The notes under the pieces were generated by a model. That model was not told the DNA's origin and did no database searches. It saw nothing but the letters and a program-made list of their open reading frames with translations. A stretch of DNA of 57,921 nucleotides from Candidatus Saccharimonadota bacterium (GTDB lineage Bacteria > Patescibacteriota > Saccharimonadia > Saccharimonadales > Saccharimonadaceae), in the NCBI GenBank assembly GCA_016290315.1, contig JAEETK010000003.1:1-57921 (forward strand), read 5' to 3'. Each line of letters begins with the position of its first letter. Position 1 is the stretch's first letter. Both the position numbers and the translations under genes were made by a program. This document shows positions 15,313 through 24,345 of the stretch, in pieces.

Positions 15313-17284
15313 ATTAATTGCCGTAGTAGCATTTTTAGCAGTATTCTTTGGGCTTGCTGTTAAAAATACGCCAGACTCTACCGCTATTAAGGCTACAGAT
15401 TTTAAGGCTGGGCGCATTATTGATGATGGCGTTTTTTATAACTCGGGCAGTATGTCAGTAGCGGATATTCAAAAATTTATGGATAGCCACTTGCCAGCTT
15501 GCGACATGTGGGGCACTCAAAAAATCGGTTACGGCTATTACATAAAAGGTAAAGCAGTAGATCCAAATATTACTCGCGCAGAATATGCCAGAAAGATGCG
15601 TACCGAAGGTGGCGATAGTCGCTATCATGATGCACCATATGTCTGCATTAATAAGTACTACGAAAACCCAACTACGCATAAAAATAACTTCGCTACTAGA
15701 GGTGTAGCCGAAGAGGGAATGCTTTCGGCTGCACAGATTATTTACGATGCGGCAAAAGAATTCAATATTAACCCGCAAGTCCTATTAGTAATGCTAAAGA
15801 AGGAAAGTTACGCTTGGGGCGACGATTGGCCAACTAAAAATGAATTCGATACTATAATGGGCTACGCCTGCCCAGACAATGCGGCTTGTGATACGAAATA
15901 TTATGGTTTTTATAATCAGGTAACCAGGGCAGCCTGGCAATTAAACTATTACAAAGAACATATTTATAGCTATAATTATCACCCGTTCACTACGAACAAA
16001 ATATACTATTCACCAACATATTCTTGTGGTCAAAAATCGGTCTATATAGAAAATTATGCTACCGCTTCTCTCTATATTTATACTCCATACACCCCAAACG
16101 ATGCGGCTCTTAGAAATTACCCCGGCACAGCAACTTGCGGTTCATATGGTAATCGAAATTTCTTTATGTATTTTAGCGAATGGTTCGGTAATCCGCTGCT
16201 TCCGAGTGAATATGAAAAAATAGAGGAAGCTTATGAGTTACTAGGCGGCGAAGAAAAGTTTGGGGCAAAAGTTGGAGCGGTCGGCACAAACAAAAATACT
16301 GGTATTTACTGGCAACAATACGAGAAAGGTTACGTTTTAGGCAATACGAAATATGGTTTTTATGAATCATCGGGTCCAATCCGTGAAGTTTGGAAGAGTT
16401 TAGGTTTCGAGGGCGGAAAACTTGGCTTCCCAGTAGATAACATAAAGACTAATGAAGAGACTGGAATTATCTTCCAACAGTACCAAAACGGCTATATTGT
16501 TGGTAGTGATAAAACTGGCTATTACGAGTCGATGGGCGGAATACGTGATTATTGGCGCAAGAATGGCTTTGAGGGAGGAAAGATGGGCTTCCCTGTTGGA
16601 AATATTGAAACCGACAAAGCCACTGGCGGAGAGTATCAAGCCTACGAAAATGGTATCGTTATAGGTTCAGCTAAGACTGGCTATTACGTAATTAGTGAAG
16701 AATATCTTCAAAAATGGTTAAAGAACCCGTCAGAATACGGCCTACCGTCTGAAGACGAGACTGATAAACAATTGACTTTACAAGCCGCCCTATTTACTAG
16801 TGATGGGTTCATTATTAGTGGCGACATCTATAAGAAATGGCTAAGTCTCGATCTTGGTAAGCCAATAGATATATTGAGAAGTAATGAGAACACTGGAATC
16901 TACTGGCAGGAATACGAGAAAGGTTACGTTTTGGGTAATGCAAAGTATGGCTTTTACGAATCATCGGGTCCAATCCGTGAAGTTTGGAAGAGTTTAGGTT
17001 TTGAGGGCGGCAAACTTGGATTCCCAGTAGACGACATAAGGACTAATGAAAAGACTGGAATTATCTTCCAACAGTACCAAAATGGTTATATTGTTGGGAA
17101 TGATAAAGTTGGATTTTATGAGTCTACTGGCGCGTTACGCGAATATTGGCGCAGAAGCGGTTACGAGAACGGAAAGATGGGCTTCCCAACAAGCAACGTA
17201 AGAACAAGTGGTAATTATCAGTATCAGCAATATCAAAATGGTGTTTTGTATTATAATACTAAAACCAAAAAATACACTTGGTGA
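15284..17284 (+). CDS. secreted LGFP-repeat wall-binding protein with lysozyme-like N-terminal domain
   Basis: The 666-residue protein starts at GTG 15284 with a signal peptide (MKHKLLQFSKLIAVVAFLAV). Residues ~55-310 resemble secreted actinobacterial proteins with a lysozyme/transglycosylase-like region: INPQVLLVMLKKES (candidate catalytic Glu174), YACPDNAACDTKYYGFYNQV and AAWQLNYYKEH. Residues ~316-666 are LGFP repeats (GGKLGFPVDNIKT, GGKMGFPVGNIET, GGKLGFPVDDIRT, NGKMGFPTSNVRT). LGFP repeats are known from Corynebacterium and mycobacterial envelope proteins and are thought to bind the wall. A ~210-bp repeat block is duplicated. The protein may bind and cut the wall of the cell itself or of an actinobacterial host. 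The hydrolytic activity is inferred only. Confidence 0.82.
   Translation: MKHKLLQFSKLIAVVAFLAVFFGLAVKNTPDSTAIKATDFKAGRIIDDGVFYNSGSMSVADIQKFMDSHLPACDMWGTQKIGYGYYIKGKAVDPNITRAEYARKMRTEGGDSRYHDAPYVCINKYYENPTTHKNNFATRGVAEEGMLSAAQIIYDAAKEFNINPQVLLVMLKKESYAWGDDWPTKNEFDTIMGYACPDNAACDTKYYGFYNQVTRAAWQLNYYKEHIYSYNYHPFTTNKIYYSPTYSCGQKSVYIENYATASLYIYTPYTPNDAALRNYPGTATCGSYGNRNFFMYFSEWFGNPLLPSEYEKIEEAYELLGGEEKFGAKVGAVGTNKNTGIYWQQYEKGYVLGNTKYGFYESSGPIREVWKSLGFEGGKLGFPVDNIKTNEETGIIFQQYQNGYIVGSDKTGYYESMGGIRDYWRKNGFEGGKMGFPVGNIETDKATGGEYQAYENGIVIGSAKTGYYVISEEYLQKWLKNPSEYGLPSEDETDKQLTLQAALFTSDGFIISGDIYKKWLSLDLGKPIDILRSNENTGIYWQEYEKGYVLGNAKYGFYESSGPIREVWKSLGFEGGKLGFPVDDIRTNEKTGIIFQQYQNGYIVGNDKVGFYESTGALREYWRRSGYENGKMGFPTSNVRTSGNYQYQQYQNGVLYYNTKTKKYTW
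16293..17097 (+). repeat. internal duplication of about 210 bp in the LGFP gene
   Basis: The segment at about 16293-16503 recurs at 16887-17097, offset 594 bp (198 codons), with mostly third-position differences and long identical runs such as that beginning at 16367 and 16961. It encodes two LGFP units per copy. Confidence 0.85.
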
Positions 17285-17295
17285 ACTACTCAGTT

Positions 17296-17326
17296 TATAT
17301 TCCATGCTTCCTAATGGCGGAATATA
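17296..17326. other. inverted repeat between the LGFP gene and the glycosyltransferase operon
   Basis: TATATTCC (17296-17303) pairs perfectly with GGAATATA (17319-17326), with a second inner CCAT/ATGG pairing possible. No T-run follows, so it is at best a weak terminator or an attenuator for the downstream operon. Confidence 0.4.
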
Positions 17327-17353
17327 GGCTATATCTGTTAAAATATAAAGGAA

Positions 17354-18496
17354 ATGCCTACATTAAAGCGTAAAATTCTGTTTACTTCTCATACGGCTAA
17401 TTTTCATAAGTTCAATCGAGCCCCTATGCGGATGCTGCGCGGAAAACTTGAAGCTCCATATGATGACCTTAATATGGGTGGATGGAGCGTAGATTACGCA
17501 AGTGCTAATGAAGAAAAAGTATATGACGCCGATTGTGTTTTTGAGGTGGATTTTGCGCGCAACCCATTACAGATTCATAAGCTCATAAAATCCTATTCTC
17601 AGCTAAAAACCATATTACGCGAGAATAATTACGATGCAATTCATACCCATACGCCAGTCGGGTCAGTAATTACTCGTTTGGCCGCAAAATCATTGCGCAA
17701 AAAAGGTAATTTAAAAGTTATCTACACTTGCCATGGGTTTCATTTTTATAAAGGCGCGCCGAAGCTAAATTGGCTGATTTATTACAGTATTGAAAAAATG
17801 ATGGCGAGATATACGGATTTGCTAATCACAATCAATACCGAAGACTACGAATGCGCAAAAAAGCATTTTTCTTGCCCAGTTAAATTAATTAACGGCGTCG
17901 GTATCGATACAACGAAGTTTAATACTAAACTAGGTAAATCTAAGAAATCATCTCTCAGAAAAGAAATAGGATTAAAAGATGACGATTTTACTGTTGTGTA
18001 TGTGGCGGAGTTTACGAAAAACAAAAATCACAAAATGTTACTAGAGAGCATCGCTGGCCCTATGCACAAAAATAAAAATCTAAAATTAGTACTGCTCGGA
18101 GTTGGCAAGATGTTTAATGCAATGAGAGTTTTAGCAAAAAAGCTCGGCATTGATAATCAGGTCTTGTTTCTAGGATATCGAAACGATGTGCATGAAGTAT
18201 TACAGTGTTGCGATTTATGCGTCTCCACGAGTATTCGAGAAGGCTTAGGTCTAGGTGTTTTAGAGGCTATTCTATGCGGCTGTAGCGTATTAATATCCAA
18301 CAATCGTGGACATCGGGATATAGTGGATGGTAATAAAAAATACCTATTCGAACTAGGCGATAATGATGCGTTAGAAAAGAAAATAATAAAAGCAATCAAG
18401 AACCCAGAAGAATATAGTATAAAGTTTTCGGAAAAGTTTTCTTTACGCTCTTCCCTAGCGACCATGAGAGAAATATATGAGGAATTATTAGGATGA
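17354..18496 (+). CDS. glycosyltransferase family 4, EpsD-like
   Basis: This 380-residue GT-B enzyme carries the EpsD-type N-terminal pattern (KILFTSHTANFHKFNRAPM; YDAIHTHTPVGSVITRLAA; YTCHGFHFYKGAP), the GVGIDTTKFN donor-domain entry and STSIREGLGLGVLEAILCG with the E-x7-E motif. It should add a sugar to a lipid-linked glycan on the cytoplasmic face. It is the first gene of the plus-strand polysaccharide operon, has TAAAAT about 10 nt upstream of the ATG with AAAGGAA between, and overlaps the next gene by 4 nt. Confidence 0.88.
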   Translation: MPTLKRKILFTSHTANFHKFNRAPMRMLRGKLEAPYDDLNMGGWSVDYASANEEKVYDADCVFEVDFARNPLQIHKLIKSYSQLKTILRENNYDAIHTHTPVGSVITRLAAKSLRKKGNLKVIYTCHGFHFYKGAPKLNWLIYYSIEKMMARYTDLLITINTEDYECAKKHFSCPVKLINGVGIDTTKFNTKLGKSKKSSLRKEIGLKDDDFTVVYVAEFTKNKNHKMLLESIAGPMHKNKNLKLVLLGVGKMFNAMRVLAKKLGIDNQVLFLGYRNDVHEVLQCCDLCVSTSIREGLGLGVLEAILCGCSVLISNNRGHRDIVDGNKKYLFELGDNDALEKKIIKAIKNPEEYSIKFSEKFSLRSSLATMREIYEELLG

Positions 18497-19587
18497 AAAA
18501 TGTTTTACATATAGTTGGCGGTTTAGATCGCGGTGGTGCTGAAGCCTATATTATGAATACGTTGCGCAATATTGACCGCAAAAAATATCGCTTTATTATT
18601 GCGACTTTTATGGCGCCGTCGAACGGAGACAAATATGCATATCAAGATGAGCTAGAGACATTAGGTGTTGAAATAGTGCGTTTGCGCGATACTCGTTTTT
18701 CTAATCCTAGGGACTTTGAAAAACAAATAGAGCTGCTCGTTCGAAAACGAGGCATTAATATTGTGCATAGTCATATAGATTTTATGTCTGCCCTAACTTT
18801 GGCTGGAGCAAAGCGTGGCGGCGCAGAAAAACTGATTGCTCATAGTCACAGTACAAATAATACCAAAATGAAGTCACCTATTAAGAAGTTTATTTCTATT
18901 TTTCTAAAACGTAAATTAAACAAACTAGCTACGCAAAGAATCGGGTGCGGACAGGCGGCAGGAGAATTTCTATTCGGCAGTAACCCTTTCACTGTCGTGC
19001 CTAACGGAATAGATATTGAAAGATATAAATTTAGCGAATCTTTACGTGATAAATTGAGGGGTCAATATAAGATTAATAAAAGCACCTCTGTATGGCTAAC
19101 TATAGGTCGTTTAGAAGAGGTGAAGAATCAAGAATTTCTGATAGATTTAATAAAAGATCACTTCATTGATTCAAATGAAATACTATTTATCATCGGAAAC
19201 GGATCATTGCACGACAACCTACAAAATCATATCAATAATTCCGGCTTATCCAACCGAGTATACTTATTGTCAGCGCGCGACGACGTAAACGAGTATTACT
19301 CGATGGCCGATTTTTTCGTACTGCCTTCACTTTTTGAGGGTGTTCCGACGGTTGGAATAGAAGCACAGGCAAATGGTTTGAAGTGTATTTTTAGTGACAG
19401 GGTCGCAAAAGAAGTAGCAGTATCCGAAAATAGTCTATTTTTGCCACTTGATCAGGATATTTGGACGAAAGAATTGAAAAAGAAGCCAAAAGGCATTAAA
19501 TATCGCAATAATCTTCAAGACGAATCAATTCAGGCATACAATATTAAAATGACAGTAAAGAAACTGGAAGAAATATATGACATTTAA
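18493..19587 (+). CDS. glycosyltransferase family 4, EpsF-like
   Basis: The 364-residue protein has the EpsF-like start NVLHIVGGLDRGGAEAYIMN, IVHSHIDFMSALTL, the VVPNGIDIERYKF linker entry, LTIGRLEEVKNQEFLIDL and LPSLFEGVPTVGIEAQANGL with the retaining E-x7-E motif. It transfers a sugar during repeat-unit assembly; donor unknown. The start overlaps the preceding gene and its end overlaps the EpsG-like gene by 11 nt, so the three are tightly coupled. The EpsD-EpsF-EpsG order matches part of the Bacillus subtilis eps operon. Confidence 0.88.
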   Translation: MKNVLHIVGGLDRGGAEAYIMNTLRNIDRKKYRFIIATFMAPSNGDKYAYQDELETLGVEIVRLRDTRFSNPRDFEKQIELLVRKRGINIVHSHIDFMSALTLAGAKRGGAEKLIAHSHSTNNTKMKSPIKKFISIFLKRKLNKLATQRIGCGQAAGEFLFGSNPFTVVPNGIDIERYKFSESLRDKLRGQYKINKSTSVWLTIGRLEEVKNQEFLIDLIKDHFIDSNEILFIIGNGSLHDNLQNHINNSGLSNRVYLLSARDDVNEYYSMADFFVLPSLFEGVPTVGIEAQANGLKCIFSDRVAKEVAVSENSLFLPLDQDIWTKELKKKPKGIKYRNNLQDESIQAYNIKMTVKKLEEIYDI

Positions 19588-20686
19588 TGCATTCACTAGT
19601 GTAATTATTTATTTCTTGGTTTTTTCATTATCTACAGTATTGATGCATATAGGCAGTAAGAAAAAACTAAAAACACTAACCATTCTTAGTTTATTAATTA
19701 TTGTTATTTTCTCAGCAATCAGATTTGAAGCCGGTACCGATACGGCAACATATCGGACTTTTTATGAGCAAGTTTCAACTTCTACTATCGAACGAAGTAT
19801 GGTTCGCTTAATGAGTGGTGAAATAGAGCCATTTATCCTATTAACTGCTACGGTCGGCGGACTTTTAGGCCTCGATGCGTGGTTTATGTTTGGTATTTTT
19901 GCGCTAATTACTATATTTTTCTTTTACAAGACCTCGCAAAAATTAGACAAAAAATACTATTGGGTTTTATATGGCGCATTGTTGATAATGGCTTTTCCTA
20001 ATAGTTTAAATACAATGAGACAAATGGCAGCAATGAGTGTGCTTTCTTATTTACTAAGCAATATTATCGATTCCGTAATTAAGAAACAGAGAGTGCATGT
20101 TACAAAAATTGTTTTATTTTCACTATTTGCGATTTCATTACATTACTCGTCCGTGGCCTTATTGCCTATATTATTAGTTCCTTATATCGTTAATAGGTTC
20201 GGATATCATAAAGCCTTTTATATATTCGGGTTCTTGGCGATTTTTATCGTCACACTCTATAAGCCCGCTTTATTAATATTAACTACCGTGCGCATCGTGT
20301 CGCAAAAGCATTACTACACATTCGTAGATACGAGCGGATCATTATTGAATTTCAATTTCTTAATATGCGGCTCATTAGCCCTCATTGGCGCATTGCATTA
20401 TCGACATCATAAAAACGCTAACCCAGTAAATGAGCATATGTTACCAATCATTATGACGGGTGCCGCTTACTCGGCAATTGGTTTTTATTCAGGATATCTT
20501 GGGCGATTAGCTGATTTCTTCTGGCCCTTTGCAATATTTATGCTTTGGCAAATAATATCCGAGACAAAAGAACCTCCTTTAACTAAAGTAGCCACAATCT
20601 ATGCAATTGCCGCAGTATACTTCTTGTTGGCTTTCGTGATATTAGGAACAAATCAATTAATACCATACGATATTATAGGAGGATAA
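19577..20686 (+). CDS. EpsG-like polysaccharide polymerase, membrane protein
   Basis: The 369-residue protein has about nine to eleven hydrophobic segments and the EpsG-family signature FSAIRFEAGTDTATYRTFYE after the second one. EpsG/Wzy-type proteins polymerise lipid-linked repeat units on the outer face of the membrane. The LHYSS motif after the central segments (SLHYSSVALLPILL) is also typical. Its 3' end carries AGGAGG, which serves as the ribosome site of the directly abutting GT2 gene at 20687. Confidence 0.82.
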   Translation: MTFNAFTSVIIYFLVFSLSTVLMHIGSKKKLKTLTILSLLIIVIFSAIRFEAGTDTATYRTFYEQVSTSTIERSMVRLMSGEIEPFILLTATVGGLLGLDAWFMFGIFALITIFFFYKTSQKLDKKYYWVLYGALLIMAFPNSLNTMRQMAAMSVLSYLLSNIIDSVIKKQRVHVTKIVLFSLFAISLHYSSVALLPILLVPYIVNRFGYHKAFYIFGFLAIFIVTLYKPALLILTTVRIVSQKHYYTFVDTSGSLLNFNFLICGSLALIGALHYRHHKNANPVNEHMLPIIMTGAAYSAIGFYSGYLGRLADFFWPFAIFMLWQIISETKEPPLTKVATIYAIAAVYFLLAFVILGTNQLIPYDIIGG

Positions 20687-21589
20687 ATGGACAATAAAAC
20701 AGTTGCGACGATTGTAGTGACATATAATCGCAAGGAAATGCTTAAAGAATGCATTGAAGCTTTATTGAAGCAAACATATAAAAAGCAGCAGATATATATT
20801 ATTGATAATGCTAGTACGGATGGGACAAAAGATTATATAAAAAAATATATAGATAACAAGAAAGTCTTCTATTACAATACCGGCAAAAACTCTGGTGGTG
20901 CTGGAGGTTTTAATTATGGCGTACGCGAAGCGCTAAAAAATAAGGTGGATTATGCGTGGCTAATGGACGACGATTCTATTGCCGAAGACAAGAACGCCCT
21001 AAAATCCCTAGTCGATAAAGCCGCTTTCCTTGAGGATAACTTCTCTTTCCTTTCAAGCATTGTAAAGTGGACCGATGGAAAGATATGCCAACTAAATAAA
21101 CAGACACTAGACGGCGCTTGGGATGTAAATTTTGATAAAATAAACCATGGTTTGATTCCGGTAAAAACCGCTTCTTTCGTTTCATTTTTTGCTAATATGC
21201 AAGTCATTAAAGAAGTCGGCCTACCGATTAAAGATTTCTTCATTTATTTTGACGACAACGAATATTCGCTTCGATTAAATAAGATTAAGCCGTCATACAT
21301 TGATATTGATAGTATTATGATTCATAAATCTCCAACCAATCAAAGCTCTTCAGTGACCTATTGCGACGAAAATAAGATTAATCGTCTATATATGCAATAC
21401 AGAAATGAAGGTTATATTTTGCGCAAACATATCCCGATGCGCGACCATTTCAACTTTCGCTATAACTATATATTAAACGTACTGAGCGTATTGCGTTTTT
21501 CAAAAAATCATAAAGCTAAACGAATTTGGTATTATACGAAAGGTAAAATAGCTGGTAGATTCTTTAACCCAAAAATCGAAATGGAATAA
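20687..21589 (+). CDS. GT2 glycosyltransferase, galactofuranosyltransferase (GlfT)-like
   Basis: This 300-residue GT-A enzyme has the N-terminal donor-binding VATIVVTYNRKEMLKECI, IIDNASTDGTKDYI, the GlfT-type NSGGAGGFNYGVREA and metal-binding LMDDDS (about residues 90-95). The GGAGGF..G plus WLMDDD pattern is characteristic of galactofuranosyl- and related rhamnosyltransferases. With glf nearby, a role in adding galactofuranose is plausible but inferred. Its ATG directly follows the stop of the EpsG-like gene, and the next gene is a close paralogue. Confidence 0.85.
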   Translation: MDNKTVATIVVTYNRKEMLKECIEALLKQTYKKQQIYIIDNASTDGTKDYIKKYIDNKKVFYYNTGKNSGGAGGFNYGVREALKNKVDYAWLMDDDSIAEDKNALKSLVDKAAFLEDNFSFLSSIVKWTDGKICQLNKQTLDGAWDVNFDKINHGLIPVKTASFVSFFANMQVIKEVGLPIKDFFIYFDDNEYSLRLNKIKPSYIDIDSIMIHKSPTNQSSSVTYCDENKINRLYMQYRNEGYILRKHIPMRDHFNFRYNYILNVLSVLRFSKNHKAKRIWYYTKGKIAGRFFNPKIEME

Positions 21590-21592
21590 AAA

Positions 21593-22498
21593 ATGGAGCA
21601 AAAACACGTCGGAACAATAGTAGTGACATATAATCGAAAAAATCTTTTAAAGGATTGCATCGAAGCGCTATTAAAACAAAACTATAAAAAACAAGAAATA
21701 TTAATAATCGATAACGCAAGTACTGACGGTACAAAAGAATACATCGATAATTTAATCGACAATAAAAAGGTGTTTTATTTTAATACGGGCGCAAATTTGG
21801 GTGGCGCCGGTGGTTTCAATTACGGTGTACGTGAAGCATTGAAACGAAATTACGATTATGTTTGGCTAATGGACGACGATACAATAGCAAAAAATAATAA
21901 TGCCCTAAAATCCTTGGTAAGTAAAGCATCATACCTAAAAGACGACTTCTCTTTCCTTTCAAGTATTGCTAAATGGACAGATGGAAAAATATGCAAAATG
22001 AATCGTCAGGTAACTCCGCCTGTTTTATATGGCGAACCCGATCTTTTAGCAAATGGCTTAATTCCGTGTCTAAGAGGAACATTTGTAGGTTTTTTCGCTA
22101 ATATGAAAATCGTCAGAAAGGTAGGCTTACCAATTAAGGAATTTTTCATCTACTCTGACGATATGGAGTATTCGCAAAGACTCTGTTCCGTTAAGCCAGC
22201 CTACGTCGATACGGGGAGCATATTATTACATAAAACTAAGTCAAACCTCGGGGCAACAGCAAATGTTGCTCCTGCCGAAAAAATACATATGTCTTTTTAT
22301 GCTCATAGAAATCACGAATATAATATACGGCATTACACAGATAAACGAGATAGAGTTTTGGATTATAGAAATAAATATTTATTTTTTATTTACATTATTT
22401 TACGAACAGCTAAAGATCATAAACTTAAACGATGTTGGTACTACACGAAAGGTAAAATCGCCGGTAAATTCTTTAACCCAAAAATCGAAATGGAATAA
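21593..22498 (+). CDS. GT2 glycosyltransferase, paralogue of the preceding gene
   Basis: This 301-residue enzyme is nearly colinear with the gene before it: VGTIVVTYNRKNLLKDCIEA, NLGGAGGFNYGVREA, LMDDDT, and an identical C-terminal FFNPKIEME. The last 30 nt of both genes are identical (21560-21589 and 22469-22498), pointing to tandem duplication. The two may add alternating linkages, as GlfT1 and GlfT2 do in mycobacteria, but this is inference. It is the last gene of the operon and is followed by a hairpin terminator. Confidence 0.85.
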   Translation: MEQKHVGTIVVTYNRKNLLKDCIEALLKQNYKKQEILIIDNASTDGTKEYIDNLIDNKKVFYFNTGANLGGAGGFNYGVREALKRNYDYVWLMDDDTIAKNNNALKSLVSKASYLKDDFSFLSSIAKWTDGKICKMNRQVTPPVLYGEPDLLANGLIPCLRGTFVGFFANMKIVRKVGLPIKEFFIYSDDMEYSQRLCSVKPAYVDTGSILLHKTKSNLGATANVAPAEKIHMSFYAHRNHEYNIRHYTDKRDRVLDYRNKYLFFIYIILRTAKDHKLKRCWYYTKGKIAGKFFNPKIEME

Positions 22499-22502
22499 CA
22501 AA

Positions 22503-22531
22503 TAACCCCTCTAGATGAGGGGCTATTCTTT
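22503..22531. terminator. terminator between the two convergent polysaccharide operons
   Basis: CCCCTC and GAGGGG pair around TAGAT, with the flanking ATA/TAT able to extend the stem across one mismatch. CTTTTT follows on the plus strand. The minus-strand glf stop is directly beside it. Confidence 0.75.
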
Positions 22532-23629
22532 TTAAATATCTATATCTAATGCCTTCTTAATAACATCATCCATGTCATAATATTTATATTCAGCAAGGCG
22601 TCCACCAAATATAACATTTTCCTCTTCTTTCGCTAAATCACGATATTTCTCGGCTAGCTCATTATTCTTTTTATCATTAATAACATAGTAAGCTTCTTTT
22701 TTAGGATCATCCCAATCGTCTGGATACTCGTATGTAATCACGGTTTTTGGTGACTCGGTTGACTCAAAATGTTTATGTTCAATAACGCGCGTATATTCCA
22801 CTTCATGTCCGGTATAATTAACTACCGCATTCCCTTGATGATTTTCTTCATCGAGTATTTGTGTATCAAAGCGTAGCGAACGATATTCAAGACGCCCTAG
22901 TTTGAAATCAAAATACTCATCAATCATACCCGTATAAATAATCTTCTTTGCTATATCTTTATATTCTGCTTTATTATCAAAGAAGTTAGTATTTAATCTT
23001 ACCTCAACCCCATCTAACATACCCTCGACAAGTTTAGTGTATCCACCGATAGGTATTCCTTGGTATCGATCGTTGAAATAATTATTATCATAAATAAAAC
23101 GCACAGGAAGGCGTTTAATAATATCGGCTGGCAACTCAGTACAATCACGATGCCATTGTTTTTCTGTATAACCTTTAATTAGCTTTTCATAAATGCTGCG
23201 CCCAACTAGCGAAATCGCCTGTTCTTCAAGGTTTTGCGGGTCTTTGCCGGCCATTTCTTTGCGCTCCTCTTCGATGCGACGCTTTGCGTCTTCCGGCGTA
23301 AAAACATCGTCCCAAATTTTGGCGAATGTATTCATATTAAATGGCATATTATAGATTTCGTTGCCAATGCGAGCTACAGGCGAGTTAGTGTAGCGATTAA
23401 ACTCTACGAAAGAGTTTACGAACTCCCACACATCTTTGTAGTCCGTATGAAAGATATGGGCCCCGTATTTATGAACATTAATTCCTTCGATTGTTTCAGT
23501 ATAAACATTGCCTGCGATATGATCACGCTTATCAATTACTAGTACCTTTTTACCAGCCTGCTTCGCTCGATATGCGACCGTGGCGCCAAATAGGCCAGCG
23601 CCAACAATTAAATAGTCATATTTAGCCAT
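22532..23629 (-). CDS. glf: UDP-galactopyranose mutase
   Basis: This 365-residue flavoprotein converts UDP-galactopyranose to UDP-galactofuranose in the cytosol. It shows the FAD Rossmann motif YDYLIVGAGLFGATVA, the family segments GINVHKYGAHIFHT, YNMPFNMNTFAKIW, the GYTEKQWHRDC stretch, RLPVRFIYDNNYFNDRYQGIP and a C-terminal FGGRLAEYKYYDMD with the conserved Arg and Tyr. Length is standard. It overlaps the upstream IspD/TarI-like gene by 1 nt and ends the minus-strand operon. Its presence means the glycan made here probably contains galactofuranose. Confidence 0.95.
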   Translation of the reverse strand: MAKYDYLIVGAGLFGATVAYRAKQAGKKVLVIDKRDHIAGNVYTETIEGINVHKYGAHIFHTDYKDVWEFVNSFVEFNRYTNSPVARIGNEIYNMPFNMNTFAKIWDDVFTPEDAKRRIEEERKEMAGKDPQNLEEQAISLVGRSIYEKLIKGYTEKQWHRDCTELPADIIKRLPVRFIYDNNYFNDRYQGIPIGGYTKLVEGMLDGVEVRLNTNFFDNKAEYKDIAKKIIYTGMIDEYFDFKLGRLEYRSLRFDTQILDEENHQGNAVVNYTGHEVEYTRVIEHKHFESTESPKTVITYEYPDDWDDPKKEAYYVINDKKNNELAEKYRDLAKEEENVIFGGRLAEYKYYDMDDVIKKALDIDI

Positions 23630-24336
23630 TATTCATCCTCCTCAGTTATTAATTTTTCCGCAATAGCTATGTCTTTACTAGTTGTTATTTTAATATTGTC
23701 AGTATTACCTTCAATTATATGCACTGTATGATTATTATCAACAAAGATTGACGATAAATCAGATATCTTCGCCAGCTCTTCGGCCTTATATTTTTTGATA
23801 CATTCCATAAAAATTTGAATATTAAAAATTTGCGGAGATTCATCAGTATATAGCTTTTCGCGAGGAAATATCTTTTTAATATTGCCATCATCATCAGAAG
23901 AGATAATGTTTATTGCGAGAGGATTCGCGACGGAGATGGCTGGATATTTTTCGGATGATTCTATAGCATTTTTTAAAACCTTCTCATCGATGAATGGTCT
24001 AACCGAATCATGAATCATAAAACAGTCAGATTCTTCAGGGTGAAAGTTATCATTAATGAAGTTAATCCCGCCAAGAATTGAGTCAAAGCGATTATCGCCA
24101 CCTTCGGTGATATAAATATTTTTATTAAGCTCATACTCCGAAAGCAAGTCAGCCAAATAAACGCAATAACTCTTATTGCATACGATTACTATTTTATCTA
24201 TCTTCTCTTGCTCAAGAAGTTTCTTCAGAGTACGAATTATGATTGGTTGGCCTTTAATACTGATAAATTGTTTAGGAACACCAGTATTTCCCATACGTGT
24301 CCCCTTCCCACCAGCTAATAGTAATGTATATAACAT
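23629..24336 (-). CDS. IspD/TarI-family cytidylyltransferase
   Basis: The 235-residue protein has the nucleotidyltransferase signature LLAGGKGTRMG, followed by PKQF, IHDSVRPF and TDESPQIFN, all typical of IspD and TarI. IspD makes CDP-methylerythritol for isoprenoids; TarI makes CDP-ribitol for wall polymers. The location between glf and two licD genes favours a CDP-alditol or related activated donor for glycan decoration over isoprenoid synthesis. No partner reductase (TarJ) is adjacent. It starts 9 nt after the licD stop. Confidence 0.8.
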   Translation of the reverse strand: MLYTLLLAGGKGTRMGNTGVPKQFISIKGQPIIIRTLKKLLEQEKIDKIVIVCNKSYCVYLADLLSEYELNKNIYITEGGDNRFDSILGGINFINDNFHPEESDCFMIHDSVRPFIDEKVLKNAIESSEKYPAISVANPLAINIISSDDDGNIKKIFPREKLYTDESPQIFNIQIFMECIKKYKAEELAKISDLSSIFVDNNHTVHIIEGNTDNIKITTSKDIAIAEKLITEEDE

Positions 24337-24345
24337 GCTACTCCT

